Below, piece by piece: positions 1 through 9,298 of a stretch of 64,000 nucleotides of DNA. This DNA is from Tianweitania sp. UT-5YL-CI-8 (GTDB taxonomy: Bacteria; Pseudomonadota; Alphaproteobacteria; Rhizobiales; Rhizobiaceae): contig NZ_JASCRR010000015.1 in NCBI RefSeq assembly GCF_030010215.1, positions 22,448-86,447 of the forward strand, given 5' to 3'. The notes under the pieces are model-generated. The model was not told the origin of the DNA. It worked only from the letters and a program-made list of their open reading frames with translations, and did no database searches. The position numbers and the translations under genes were made by a program. The first letter of the stretch is position 1, and each line of letters begins with the position of its first letter.

Positions 1-523
1 ACAGCATTTCAGGCTCCAGTGCCAGCGTTGTTGCAATCTCAAGCGCACGCTTGCGCCCGTAGGAAAGCAGGGCAGCCGGCTGATTGCCGTAGTTAAGAAG
101 GCCGACATCGTCCAAAAGCTGATCGACGCGGCCATCTAGACACTTCAGCGTCTGTTCGCTTACCCAGAATTTATAGGCATTGCCCAAAGGACGCTGGAGC
201 GCAATACGCACGTTTTCACGAACGCTCATGCGAGGATACACCGCAGAGATCTGAAATGAACGGACGATACCCTTACGCGCGACTTGTTCAGGTTTTAGCG
301 CCGTGATGTCCGTCCCGTTGAACAGGATTGTGCCACCGGTGGGCTGCAGGAACTTCGTGATCAGGTTGAAGGTTGTCGTCTTGCCCGCGCCGTTCGGCCC
401 GATCAGTGCGTGAATGGAATACCGCCGCACCTTGAGGTCCACATCCTTGACCGCCGCGAAGCCAAAGAAATTCTTCGTGAGCCCTGCTGCTTCGATGATG
501 TAATCGTCGGAAGAGACTGGCAA
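1..523 (-). CDS. ABC transporter ATP-binding protein, LivG type (partial)
   Basis: N-terminal part of an ATPase that powers a branched-chain amino acid-type (HAAT) importer; the C-terminus lies beyond the left edge. The translation contains the Walker A segment PNGAGKTTTFNLIT, a LivG-like switch stretch (GIVRSFQISAVYPRMSVREN) and the start of the signature region (LLSYGRKRALEIA). The signature Ser-Gly-Gly-Gln is here Leu-Ser-Tyr-Gly-Arg, an uncommon version. The start is taken as the TTG at 521-523, because the codon before it is an in-frame TAA and AGGAACAG lies just upstream. It follows the periplasmic binding protein gene on the same strand with about a 100-bp gap, so the two probably belong to one importer whose other genes lie outside the window. 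Confidence 0.85.
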   Translation of the reverse strand, partial: MPVSSDDYIIEAAGLTKNFFGFAAVKDVDLKVRRYSIHALIGPNGAGKTTTFNLITKFLQPTGGTILFNGTDITALKPEQVARKGIVRSFQISAVYPRMSVRENVRIALQRPLGNAYKFWVSEQTLKCLDGRVDQLLDDVGLLNYGNQPAALLSYGRKRALEIATTLALEPEML

Positions 524-622
524 TTACTGTTCCTCATGTCCCGGACAAGCGTCATGACTGACATGGAAATATGTTGTCATGCGCCTCTTGTGGAAGCCGC
601 CATAGCGGCCTCCTTTTGACGG

Positions 623-1816
623 TTACTTTTTGACGAGCGGGCACTTCGTTTGATCCAGAGGACGGAACGCCTTTTCGCCTGGCACGCTGGAAATGACCTT
701 GAAGACGTCCTGCTTGTCGGCACCGCCGGGCTGGTTCACTTCCAGCAGGTACATGTCGTGCACAAGGCGACCGTTCGGCCAAAGCGTGGCATTATGTGCG
801 AACATGTCGTTGATTTTCATCTCGCGAAGTTTCACCAGAACAGCGTCAGGTTCGTCAGTGCCTGCCGCATCCACGGCCTTCAGATAGTTCGTGACGGCAG
901 AATAGCTGCCCGCCGCCACCCAGCCCGGTGCGTTCCCCGTCTTTGCCATCATCGCCTCCTTGAATTTCTTGGAGGCATCGTCGGTATTCCAATACCAGGG
1001 CGACGAGAATTGTATGCCCTTCAGGGTATCGAGACCGATGGAACGTGCGTCCGACTGATGGAGACCAGTAAGCGCTACACGTTGGCCGGCGTCGATCAGA
1101 CCGAACTCCTGGATCTGCTTGAGAGCATTGACGAGCTCTGGCCCGTTCAGGGTCAACGCTATGACCTTTGCGCCTGACGACTGAGCCTGAAGAATGAAAG
1201 ACGACCAGTCGGTGGTTCCAAGCGGCGCGCGCACCGAACCCAAGATTTTGCCGCCGGCATCTTCGATGGTGGATTTAACGGTGGCCTCAAGCACTTTTCC
1301 GGCTTCGTAATCGGGTGAGATCACATACCAAGTGTCGCCGCCCTGCGCCAACTGCGCGGTCACTGATGCACGAGCGACCGAATAGGCGTCATAAGCCCAG
1401 GCGATGCCATAGCCGTTGCAACTGTCCTCAGTCGTGCGATCCGTGATGGGAGAGATGAAGAGACCAATCTTCTTATTTTCACCCAGAAGCGTGTTGACGC
1501 TAAGCGCAATGGCTGAATTTGCGATGTCGACCATAACGTCCACACCATCCTGCTCCAGCCATTGTCGAGCAATGGAAAGGCCCACCTCCGGCTTGTTTTG
1601 ATGGTCGGCGGAAACGACCTCAATGGGCTTACGCAGCACCTGTCCGCCGTAGTCAGAAACCGCGAGTTTCACAGCTTCCACAACCTCGGTTCCGCCCAGC
1701 GCGGAGAACGATGTCGACTGGTCGTTCAAAACGCCAATCTTCACCACCCCATCCTGAGCAAAAGCAAGGGTCGATGATAGCGACAGCATCAAAGCAGCCG
1801 CGAGTGCAACCTTCAT
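623..1816 (-). CDS. ABC transporter substrate-binding protein, Leu/Ile/Val-binding family
   Basis: A 397-residue periplasmic binding protein of the HAAT family (type I fold). Residues 1-21 look like a Sec signal peptide (charged start, hydrophobic core, Ala-Phe-Ala before Gln). The mature protein begins with the typical KIGVLNDQST strand and contains the central regions usual for amide, aromatic-acid or urea binders (for example GYGIAWAYDAYSVARA). The start at 1816 is chosen over a longer frame because GGGAGGAGG sits directly upstream and the signal peptide begins there. It is first in the leftward unit with the LivG-like ATPase. The adjacent beta-oxidation genes suggest that the ligand is an organic acid rather than an amino acid, but this is inference. 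Confidence 0.9.
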   Translation of the reverse strand: MKVALAAALMLSLSSTLAFAQDGVVKIGVLNDQSTSFSALGGTEVVEAVKLAVSDYGGQVLRKPIEVVSADHQNKPEVGLSIARQWLEQDGVDVMVDIANSAIALSVNTLLGENKKIGLFISPITDRTTEDSCNGYGIAWAYDAYSVARASVTAQLAQGGDTWYVISPDYEAGKVLEATVKSTIEDAGGKILGSVRAPLGTTDWSSFILQAQSSGAKVIALTLNGPELVNALKQIQEFGLIDAGQRVALTGLHQSDARSIGLDTLKGIQFSSPWYWNTDDASKKFKEAMMAKTGNAPGWVAAGSYSAVTNYLKAVDAAGTDEPDAVLVKLREMKINDMFAHNATLWPNGRLVHDMYLLEVNQPGGADKQDVFKVISSVPGEKAFRPLDQTKCPLVKK

Positions 1817-2110
1817 GGCAACCTCCTCCCGATAGCGACCAGTACGGTGCAGGATTGCGCCGTACGGACGGTCCGCGCTGCAAGTTGCAGTTTTGCTGGC
1901 GCGGACGGTGCCGATTTGACCCTGCCCAAGCGGCGTAGAGCCGGCATCCTCCAAAGAGACTAGTGATCTCAAGAGACGTGGGGAAGCAACAACGCTACTC
2001 GGTTTACCGTCGTCATTTAGTCCCATCGGACGATGTTGAACCGCAGGTGCTCCGGCATCAGTCACAACAACAAACCGTGTCATACGGCTGAAAAGCGAGA
2101 CGATGGATCG

Positions 2111-3127
2111 ATGAAGGCAGTAGTGTGCAGAGAATTCGAGCCGCGCGCAAATTTGCGCCTGGAGGAGGTCACTCCGCCCACCGTCGGCCCCGATCAGGTG
2201 CTGATCCGCGTCGAGGCCTGCGGCCTGAATTTCTTTGATGGCCTAATGGTCGAGGGCAAATATCAGACGAAGCCAGACCTACCTTTTACGCCCGGCAGCG
2301 AAGTTGCAGGCGTCGTCAGTCAGGTTGGCAGCAACGTCTCGACGATCCGCCCAGGAATGCGCGTCCTCGCCTTTAATGGCACCGGCGGTTATGCAGAAGA
2401 AGCCGTCTCCCTAGCCGACCGCGTTTGTCCGATTCCTGATTCTATGAGCTTTGTCGAGGCGGCGGGTTTCTTGATCACCTACGCAACCTCCCATCACGCC
2501 TTGAAGGATAGAGCCTCCTTGCGTGCTGGCGAGACGCTTCTCGTGCTGGGCGCAGCGGGGGGGGTCGGACTGACCGCGATTGAGATCGGCAAGCAGTTGG
2601 GCGCCAATGTCATCGCGGCCGCCTCAACCGACGAGAAGCTGGACCTGTGCCGCGCCCATGGTGCCGACGAGACGATCAACTACGCCCGCATGGACCTACG
2701 GCAACGGCTGAAGGATTTGACCGGCGGACGCGGCGTCGATGTGACCTACGATCCGGTCGGTGCCAGCATGACCGAGGCTGCGGTTCGCTCGCTGGCGCCA
2801 AACGGGCGCCTGCTGGTGATCGGTTTTGCTGCGGGAGAGATCCCAAAAATTCCGTTGAACCTGCTCTTGCTCAAGCAAAGTTCATTGATCGGCGTGTTCT
2901 GGGGCGCATTCGCACGCGCTGCTCCGAAGCACCATGCAGCAAATATGGCCGAATTGTTCACCTGGTTCGAACAAGGCCGGCTCAATCCGCATATTTCCGG
3001 CGAATTTCCGCTGGAGCGATTTTCAGAAGCTTTAGACGTCGTCATGGAGCGCGCCGCAAAAGGTAAGGTCGTTCTCACCATGGGCGCCAGCGCATCAAAT
3101 GCATCGAAGACAGGACTAATGACATGA
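2111..3127 (+). CDS. Zinc-independent quinone oxidoreductase-like protein (MDR superfamily)
   Basis: A 338-residue NADPH-dependent enzyme of the medium-chain reductase family, quinone oxidoreductase/enoyl reductase branch. It has the GroES-like N-terminal half (VVCREFEPRANLRLEEV, with a CGLNFFDGLMVEGKY segment where alcohol dehydrogenases carry a catalytic Cys) and a Rossmann motif LVLGAAGGVGLTAIE around residue 150. The zinc-binding residues of alcohol dehydrogenases are absent. The ATG at 2111 is preferred to an upstream in-frame start at 2033 because family members begin at MKAV. It opens the rightward operon and its stop overlaps the next start by 4 bases (ATGA). It probably reduces an alpha,beta-unsaturated carbonyl; the substrate is unknown. 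Confidence 0.85.
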   Translation: MKAVVCREFEPRANLRLEEVTPPTVGPDQVLIRVEACGLNFFDGLMVEGKYQTKPDLPFTPGSEVAGVVSQVGSNVSTIRPGMRVLAFNGTGGYAEEAVSLADRVCPIPDSMSFVEAAGFLITYATSHHALKDRASLRAGETLLVLGAAGGVGLTAIEIGKQLGANVIAAASTDEKLDLCRAHGADETINYARMDLRQRLKDLTGGRGVDVTYDPVGASMTEAAVRSLAPNGRLLVIGFAAGEIPKIPLNLLLLKQSSLIGVFWGAFARAAPKHHAANMAELFTWFEQGRLNPHISGEFPLERFSEALDVVMERAAKGKVVLTMGASASNASKTGLMT

Positions 3128-5241
3128 GCCAGACCGCCGGGAAAACCATTTCTCTCGAAAGGCATGGCCCTGTTCTTATCGCCATCGTCGACAATCCGCC
3201 AGTCAATGCTCTATCGCATTCGGTGCGCGCGGGTCTTGTGGATGCCGTCACTGAATTTGAAAACGATGGCCATGTGAAAGCCTTAGCGATATTTTGCGTC
3301 GGCCGAACGTTCATCGCCGGAGCAGATATCCGCGAATTCAATAAGCCTTTGCAGGAACCACGGCTTGGAACGCTGATCGAACGGCTGGACGCATGTGCCA
3401 AGCCTATCATTGCCGCAATCCATGGAACAGCCCTCGGTGGCGGTTTGGAAGTTGCGCTGGCATGCAGCTACCGCATCAGCCTGGACAGCGCTCGCTTCGG
3501 CCTGCCGGAGGTGAAGCTCGGTCTGCTACCGGGGTCCGGCGGCACCGTACGTTTGCCGCGCCTCATCGGAGTTGAGAACGCACTAACGATGATCAGCGAG
3601 GGTGGCCAGATCGCAGCGGGCAGTGCACGCGAGAAAGGACTTGTCGATAAGGTGGTTGCCGGTGACCTCAAAGCCGAGGCCATCGCCTTCGCGAACGAGA
3701 TTATTGCCAATGGGGGACGGGTGCGCCGGACGAGCGACCTACCGGTACCAAGCTTCGACACAGAACTTCTGGCTACAAAACGGTCGGAACTGGCAAAGAA
3801 ATTTCGAGGCTTCACGGCGCCGCAAATGGCGGTGGATCTTATTGAGATGATGACGAGAACGCCATTCAGCGAGGCCGCGGAGGAAGAATATCGGGTCTGC
3901 AAAGAGTTGATCGGCTCCGATCAGTCAAAGGCGTTGCGCCATCTTTTTGCTGCCGAACGCGAGGCATTGAAAATCAGTGACGTGCCGGCAGACGTCAAGG
4001 GACGTTCGGTCGAAAAAGTCGCCGTGATCGGTCCTGGCGTCATGGGGCGCGGCATAACGATCACGCTCCTCAATGCCGGGCTTCCTGTCGTGCTTGTCGG
4101 AAAATCCGACGCATCGCTGGAGAAAGCGCTGGGCGCAATCAGGAAGGCCCTGGAAGGCAACGTCAAACGAGGCGCGATCACCGCTAACGAACTGATTCTC
4201 AGGATGGATTTGCTGACGGTGACCACAGCCTATGAAAGCCTTCATGACGTCGACCTCGTAATCGAAGCGGTCACGGAGGATTTAGAGGTTAAGCGCTCGG
4301 TTTTTTCCCAGCTCGACATGGTGCTCGGCAAACAAGCCATCATCGCTACCAATACGTCGTTTCTGGATATCGACGCGCTCGCCGCATCCGTCGTAAGGCC
4401 CGAGAACTTTGCCGGGATGCATTTCTTCAACCCAGCCAACATCATGAAGCTGCTGGAGAATGTAAGATCCAGCCGCTCCGCGCCGGACGTGTTGGCAACG
4501 ACTATGGCTCTGGGCAAACGGCTAGGCAAAGTGCCTGTGATGGTCGGGAGATCGGAAGGTTTTGTTGCCAACCGCATGTTGTCTAAGCGCTCGCGAGAGG
4601 CGCAGTTTCTGCTTGAGGAAGGAGCCGCACCGCAGCAAGTCGATAAGGTGCTGACGGGGTTCGGCTTTCCCATAGGCCCGTTCGCCTTGGCCGATCTTGC
4701 CGGTATGGACGTGATGGCCGCGGCGCGGGCGGCACGACTTGCCCGAATGACACCACGCGAGCAGCGTTGTGACATCGTGGACAAGCTCGCGGCAGCAGGG
4801 CGGCTTGGCCAAAAAACGGGTGCTGGCTACTATCTCTATGGAGAAGACCGAAAGCCGAAACAGGATCCGGCGGTCGGTGAACTTTTAGCGACTCATCGCG
4901 CCGAACGTGGCTTTCCGCAACGCGAAATCAGCGATCAGGAAATCCTGGAGCGCTGCCTTTACGCGATGATCAACGAAGGTGCCAAAATAATTGAAGAAGG
5001 CGCCGCGGCTCGGGCTAGCGACATAGACGTCATCTGGACGAGCGGCTTCGGCTGGCCAACCTATCTCGGCGGACCGATGTTCTATGCCGATCAGATCGGC
5101 CTGCCAAAGATCAAGCAAGCATTGGAACAGTACAGCACTCTCGTTGGAGAAGAGTATTTCAAACCAGCTGGCCTTATCGAGCAGCTTGTCGCCGAAGGGC
5201 GTGGTTTTCACGCTAGTCCACCCTTCCCACCTTTAAAGTGA
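3124..5241 (+). CDS. Bifunctional enoyl-CoA hydratase / 3-hydroxyacyl-CoA dehydrogenase (FadB/FadJ-like)
   Basis: A 705-residue two-domain beta-oxidation enzyme. The N-terminal crotonase domain shows the oxyanion-hole segments GRTFIAGADI (about 60-69) and HGTALGGGLE (100-109), with the two catalytic glutamates expected near 109 and 129. A Rossmann domain follows (VAVIGPGVMGRG, about 299-310), and then the 3-hydroxyacyl-CoA dehydrogenase domains, including NTSFLDIDALA and FFNPANIMKLLE. It would hydrate an enoyl-CoA and oxidise the 3-hydroxyacyl-CoA with NAD. It is translationally coupled to the upstream oxidoreductase and is followed 16 bases later by the IpdA-like gene, so it probably handles side-chain or ring-derived acyl-CoAs of the same pathway. 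Confidence 0.93.
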   Translation: MSQTAGKTISLERHGPVLIAIVDNPPVNALSHSVRAGLVDAVTEFENDGHVKALAIFCVGRTFIAGADIREFNKPLQEPRLGTLIERLDACAKPIIAAIHGTALGGGLEVALACSYRISLDSARFGLPEVKLGLLPGSGGTVRLPRLIGVENALTMISEGGQIAAGSAREKGLVDKVVAGDLKAEAIAFANEIIANGGRVRRTSDLPVPSFDTELLATKRSELAKKFRGFTAPQMAVDLIEMMTRTPFSEAAEEEYRVCKELIGSDQSKALRHLFAAEREALKISDVPADVKGRSVEKVAVIGPGVMGRGITITLLNAGLPVVLVGKSDASLEKALGAIRKALEGNVKRGAITANELILRMDLLTVTTAYESLHDVDLVIEAVTEDLEVKRSVFSQLDMVLGKQAIIATNTSFLDIDALAASVVRPENFAGMHFFNPANIMKLLENVRSSRSAPDVLATTMALGKRLGKVPVMVGRSEGFVANRMLSKRSREAQFLLEEGAAPQQVDKVLTGFGFPIGPFALADLAGMDVMAAARAARLARMTPREQRCDIVDKLAAAGRLGQKTGAGYYLYGEDRKPKQDPAVGELLATHRAERGFPQREISDQEILERCLYAMINEGAKIIEEGAAARASDIDVIWTSGFGWPTYLGGPMFYADQIGLPKIKQALEQYSTLVGEEYFKPAGLIEQLVAEGRGFHASPPFPPLK

Positions 5242-5257
5242 ATATGGATATCTAACC

Positions 5258-6136
5258 ATGACTAAGGAAATGAACCTGAAGTCCGTTGTCGCTGAACTGC
5301 GAGACGGTATGACGATCGGAATTGGAGGATGGGGTCCGCGTCGGAAGCCCATGTCCCTCATTCGCGAAATCCTACGCTCGGATTTGAAGGACCTGACGCT
5401 GGTGGCCTATGGCGGACCGGAAATCGGCATGCTTTGTGCTGCGGGCAAGGTCAAGAAGCTGATCTACGGTTTCGTCTCGCTGGATGTGATCCCGATCGAG
5501 CCGTATTTTCGGAAGGCGCGTGAGGCCGGCACCGTGGACGTGGTCGAACTTGATGAAGGCCTGCTTCTGATCGGCCTGCGAGCTGCGGGCCACAATGTGC
5601 CGTTTCTGCCCACGCGCGTCGGCTTGGGTTCGGCCGTCATGACCAACAACCCAGATTTCAAGACCGTCACGTCTCCTTATGACGACGGTGAAGTTCTGTT
5701 GGCAATGCCGGCTCTTAAGCTGGATGTGGCTCTCATCCACGTCAATAAGGCCGACCGCAATGGCAACACTCTCACTTTTGGTCCCGATCCCTACTTCGAT
5801 GATCTATTCGCCCGCGCGGCAGGCACGGTCTATGTGACGACGGAGGAATTGCTCGACAGTATTGCATCGGAAAACCCAGAGGATTTGAAGGCCAATCTGT
5901 TCGAGCCTTACTATGTCAAGGGCGTGGTTAGCGCGCCACTCGGCGCGCATCCCACTGCATCTCATTACGGTTACGGGTGGGACTTGCCTCACCTGAAGGC
6001 CTATTCTGCTTCAGCAGGTGAGGAGAGTGGCTGGTCGGCCTACTTCGATAAACACATTGCCGGGGGTGAAGACGGCTATATCGCCAGCGTTGGCGGCGAA
6101 GGCCAGATCCGCGCGTTGCCCCTGCCCACTTTCTGA
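5258..6136 (+). CDS. IpdA-like CoA-transferase-fold ring-opening hydrolase, alpha subunit
   Basis: A 292-residue protein of the class I CoA-transferase fold, with the family's G(I/L)GGWGPRRKPM glycine-rich start (about residues 21-32). Its length and an ELDEG segment (97-101) resemble IpdA of actinobacterial steroid catabolism. There a glutamate in this region acts in hydrolytic carbon-carbon bond cleavage of a cyclic beta-keto/enone CoA thioester rather than in CoA transfer; equating Glu100 with it is my inference. The beta subunit follows 11 bases downstream. The neighbours supply beta-oxidation enzymes and a FadD3-like ligase, which fits ring cleavage of an alicyclic intermediate. A plain 3-oxoacid CoA-transferase role is less likely but not excluded. 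Confidence 0.82.
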   Translation: MTKEMNLKSVVAELRDGMTIGIGGWGPRRKPMSLIREILRSDLKDLTLVAYGGPEIGMLCAAGKVKKLIYGFVSLDVIPIEPYFRKAREAGTVDVVELDEGLLLIGLRAAGHNVPFLPTRVGLGSAVMTNNPDFKTVTSPYDDGEVLLAMPALKLDVALIHVNKADRNGNTLTFGPDPYFDDLFARAAGTVYVTTEELLDSIASENPEDLKANLFEPYYVKGVVSAPLGAHPTASHYGYGWDLPHLKAYSASAGEESGWSAYFDKHIAGGEDGYIASVGGEGQIRALPLPTF

Positions 6137-6147
6137 TCGGATTCATC

Positions 6148-6948
6148 ATGACTACTGCCCAGGATTTCACACTCGCCGAACTGATTATCGTCGCGGCCGC
6201 CGAAGCGTGGCGGGGCGACGGAGAATTGCTTGCCACCGGAATTGGACCCTTGCCCCGCATCGCAGCCAGTCTTGCCAAGCTGACATTCGAGCCCGGCCTG
6301 CAGATGACTGATGGCGAGGCCTTCCTGGTGGAAGAGCCTGTGCCGGTGGGGCCGCGCGGGGAATACAAGCCGAAATATAGCGGTTGGATGCCCTACAGTC
6401 GCGTGTTCGACAGTGTCTGGTCGGGACGCCGCCATGCTATGGTGACGCCCGTTCAAGTCGACCGACACGGTCAGGCAAATATTTCTGCCCTCGGCCCGGA
6501 CTTTAAGAAGCCGAAAGTTCAGATGCTTGGCGTCCGCGGCTTTCCGGGCAACAGCATCTCGCACAAGAACTCCATGTTCCTGCCCAACCACAGTAAGCGC
6601 ACTTTCGTTGAGGGTAACGTAGACGTCGTGGCAGCCGTGGGCTTCAAGAGAGATTGGCCGCAGGGTGCTTTGCCCAACGGGGTTGAGATCGGCGTGATCG
6701 TTACAGATCTTTGTGTTTTCGACTTTAACGGCCCCGATCATGCTGCGCAGGTGTTCTCGCTACATCCCGGCGTAACCTTTGAGCAGGTTCAAGACGCAAC
6801 TGGCTTCCCGCTGGCGCGCGCAGAAGCCATGAAGACGACCGAGGCTCCGACGGAAGAGCAACTCGCGATTATTCAAAGGCTTGATCCGCACAATGTTCGG
6901 GGAAGCGTTCTGAAGGGCAATCCGCCTGGTATTCGTGCCGCCGCTTGA
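6148..6948 (+). CDS. IpdB-like CoA-transferase-fold ring-opening hydrolase, beta subunit
   Basis: A 266-residue partner of the preceding alpha subunit. It shows the beta-subunit start FTLAELIIVAAAEAWRGDGE and the segment VTPVQVDRHGQANISALG, typical of IpdB and related CoA-transferase beta chains. The position where classical CoA transferases carry the glutamate that forms the glutamyl-CoA thioester is not evident to me. That would fit the hydrolase subgroup but needs a structural alignment. It would form a heterodimer or heterotetramer with the alpha subunit in the cytoplasm. It is co-transcribed in the rightward operon; the acyl-CoA dehydrogenase gene starts 54 bases downstream. Confidence 0.82.
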   Translation: MTTAQDFTLAELIIVAAAEAWRGDGELLATGIGPLPRIAASLAKLTFEPGLQMTDGEAFLVEEPVPVGPRGEYKPKYSGWMPYSRVFDSVWSGRRHAMVTPVQVDRHGQANISALGPDFKKPKVQMLGVRGFPGNSISHKNSMFLPNHSKRTFVEGNVDVVAAVGFKRDWPQGALPNGVEIGVIVTDLCVFDFNGPDHAAQVFSLHPGVTFEQVQDATGFPLARAEAMKTTEAPTEEQLAIIQRLDPHNVRGSVLKGNPPGIRAAA

Positions 6949-7002
6949 AAAGGGCGGGCGGCCCGCGCCGCCCTCTCCCAACTCCAACTTGGTTGATCGA
7001 TT

Positions 7003-8211
7003 ATGGACTTCGAATACAGTCAGAAGACAAAAGATATTCTTGTGCGTCTTAAGGCGTTCATGGATGAGCATGTCTATTCCAATGAAGCCCTGTATCATCA
7101 ACAGGTTCATGCCAGCCGATGGGGCAACCCGCCTATTGTCGACGAGTTAAAGACGAAAGCGCGTGACGCTGGCCTTTGGAACTTGTTCCTGCCGGACTCT
7201 GAACATGGCGCCGGTCTCAGCAATGTCGAGTATGCGCCGCTGTGCGAAGTCATGGGCCGGGTCCATTTTTCACCACAACTGTTTAACTGCGCTGCTCCGG
7301 ATACAGGGAACATCGAGACCATTGAACGTTACGGCACGGAACAGCAAAAGGCGCGATGGCTCCCCGGCATGTTGGACGGCTCCGTTCGCTCGGCCTTCGC
7401 CATGACGGAACCCGATGTGGCCTCCAGCGATGCCACCAACATACAAAGTTCGATCGTCCGCGACGGTCACGACTACGTCATCAACGGTCGCAAATGGTGG
7501 ATTTCAGGTGTTGGCGATCCCCGTTGCGAGCTGATGATCTTTATGGGAAAGACCGATCCATCCGCGGCCAAGCACAAACAGCAGTCAATGATCTTGGTGC
7601 CGGTGAATACACCAGGAGTAAAGGTCATTCGTCCCATGACCGTCTTTGGATATGACGACGCCCCGCATGGGCACATGGAAATCAAATTTGAAAATGTCCG
7701 CGTGCCGGCGTCTAACATGCTGCTTGGCGAAGGACGCGGCTTCGAAATCGCACAAGGTCGCCTTGGCCCGGGACGTATCCACCATTGCATGCGTATGATC
7801 GGATTGGCCGAGCGGTGCCTTGAGCTTATGTGCCGTCGTGTCAACAAGCGTGTCGCTTTCGGCAAACCCATCGGCGAACAGACTGTGACTTTGGAGCGTA
7901 TCGCTGAATCGCGCATCCTCATCGACCAAGCTCGACTTCTGACGTTGAAGGCCGCTTACATGATGGACACGGTCGGCAACAAAAACGCGCGCGCCGAGAT
8001 CGCGATGATCAAAGTCGCCGCTCCCAACATGGCCTGCAAAGTCATCGACTGGGCGATCCAGGCCCATGGCGCAGCAGGTGTGTCTCAAGACTTCGTTCTC
8101 GCCAACTATTATGCACACGCGCGCAAGATTCGGTTCGCAGACGGACCCGACGAAGTGCACCGCAACCAGATAGGTCGCCTAGAACTCAGCAAATACAGCG
8201 AGGTTGCCTAA
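7003..8211 (+). CDS. Acyl-CoA dehydrogenase, ACAD11-like
   Basis: A 402-residue flavoprotein closely resembling the dehydrogenase domain of eukaryotic ACAD10/ACAD11: [54 protein letters not shown] and [14 protein letters not shown] all follow that pattern. In ACAD10/11 and in the bacterial levulinate (lva) pathway, such a dehydrogenase works with a kinase on 4-hydroxyacyl-CoAs: 4-phosphorylation is followed by elimination and net isomerisation to a 3-hydroxyacyl-CoA. The next gene, 3 bases downstream, encodes exactly such a kinase. The assignment to 4-hydroxyacyl-CoA chemistry is inferred from this pairing; ordinary acyl-CoA desaturation remains possible. Confidence 0.88.
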   Translation: MDFEYSQKTKDILVRLKAFMDEHVYSNEALYHQQVHASRWGNPPIVDELKTKARDAGLWNLFLPDSEHGAGLSNVEYAPLCEVMGRVHFSPQLFNCAAPDTGNIETIERYGTEQQKARWLPGMLDGSVRSAFAMTEPDVASSDATNIQSSIVRDGHDYVINGRKWWISGVGDPRCELMIFMGKTDPSAAKHKQQSMILVPVNTPGVKVIRPMTVFGYDDAPHGHMEIKFENVRVPASNMLLGEGRGFEIAQGRLGPGRIHHCMRMIGLAERCLELMCRRVNKRVAFGKPIGEQTVTLERIAESRILIDQARLLTLKAAYMMDTVGNKNARAEIAMIKVAAPNMACKVIDWAIQAHGAAGVSQDFVLANYYAHARKIRFADGPDEVHRNQIGRLELSKYSEVA

Positions 8212-8214
8212 GCG

Positions 8215-9285
8215 ATGGACGCAAGTCGTTTCGTCGGCACCGAACCGCTGCCGGCGGGCAGCCGCTTAAATCCGGAAGCGCTTCAGCGCTACCTTGAGGA
8301 GCGTCTTGAAGGGTGCCGGGGCGAAATGACGATCGAACGGTTTCGTGGCGGGCAATCCAACCCCACGATGGTGCTCTCCTTCGACGGGCGGCGCCGTCTA
8401 GTTCTTCGCAAGAAGCCGGACGGTAAGTTGTTGCCGTCGGCGCATGCCGTCGATCGGGAGTATCGTGTTATTTCCGCGCTGCACCACTCGGCGGTTCCTG
8501 TCGCCAAGGCGCGTTTGCTGTGCGAGGACGACGAGATTGCCGGCGCAATGTTCTACATTATGGATTACGTAGAGGGCCGTTCGTTCTGGGACCCGACTTT
8601 GCCTAACATGACACCGTCCGAACGGAACGCGATTTATGCCGAGATGAACCGCATCATCGTTACGCTGCACGGTATCGACTACACCCAGGCTGGACTGGAG
8701 AATTTTGGAAAGCCGGGCGACTATGTGTCTCGTCAGGTCGCACGTTGGACAAAACAGTACCGCGCATCGGAGACCGAAACCATCGAGGCGATGGACCAAC
8801 TGATTGAATGGCTCCCTCAACATGTGCCGACACAACAGCGCACATCGCTCATTCACGGTGATTTCCGCATAGACAATATGATCTTCCACCCGACTGATCC
8901 CAGTGTGCTTGCGGTCGTCGATTGGGAATTGTCGACACTCGGCGATCCGATGGCGGATTTTGCCTACCACATGCTGACATGGCACTTTCCTCAGCAACCG
9001 TATCGCGGACTTTCCGGTGTCGACCTCGGCGCACTTGGCATTCCCGACGAGCGCGCATATCGAGATATGTATCTGGCCCGCACTGGACAACCCAATATAA
9101 GCGATCAGGACTGGTACGCTTATCTCGCTTATTGCCTGTTCCGAGTGGCGGGCATTCGGCAGGGTATTATGAAGCGCGTTGTTGAAGGCACCGCTTCCAG
9201 CCCCCACGCCCGAGAGGCTGGAGCGCTTGCCAGACCGGTCGCGGATCTAGGCTGGTATTATGCCGAAACGGCAATGAAACTTTAG
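8215..9285 (+). CDS. APH-family phosphotransferase (ACAD11 kinase-domain/LvaA-like)
   Basis: A 356-residue aminoglycoside-phosphotransferase-fold kinase. The catalytic loop HGDFRIDN (about residues 214-221) and the metal-binding aspartate in VVDWE (about 236) are present, together with FRGGQSNPT and RKKP segments seen in the kinase domain of ACAD10/11. In that family the kinase phosphorylates the 4-hydroxyl group of acyl-CoAs. It sits 3 bases after the ACAD11-like dehydrogenase, reproducing as two genes what animals encode as one fused protein. It is not expected to be an antibiotic-resistance kinase, given the context and the family-specific motifs. Confidence 0.87.
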   Translation: MDASRFVGTEPLPAGSRLNPEALQRYLEERLEGCRGEMTIERFRGGQSNPTMVLSFDGRRRLVLRKKPDGKLLPSAHAVDREYRVISALHHSAVPVAKARLLCEDDEIAGAMFYIMDYVEGRSFWDPTLPNMTPSERNAIYAEMNRIIVTLHGIDYTQAGLENFGKPGDYVSRQVARWTKQYRASETETIEAMDQLIEWLPQHVPTQQRTSLIHGDFRIDNMIFHPTDPSVLAVVDWELSTLGDPMADFAYHMLTWHFPQQPYRGLSGVDLGALGIPDERAYRDMYLARTGQPNISDQDWYAYLAYCLFRVAGIRQGIMKRVVEGTASSPHAREAGALARPVADLGWYYAETAMKL

Positions 9286-9298
9286 AGGGTCGAGCATC

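Noticed and set aside
623..2083. Longer version of the first binding protein starting at 2083
   Set aside because: The extra 89 residues precede a normal signal peptide and an excellent ribosome-binding site at 1816.
8215..9285. Aminoglycoside phosphotransferase (antibiotic resistance)
   Set aside because: Family motifs and the adjacent dehydrogenase match the ACAD10/11 kinase domain instead.
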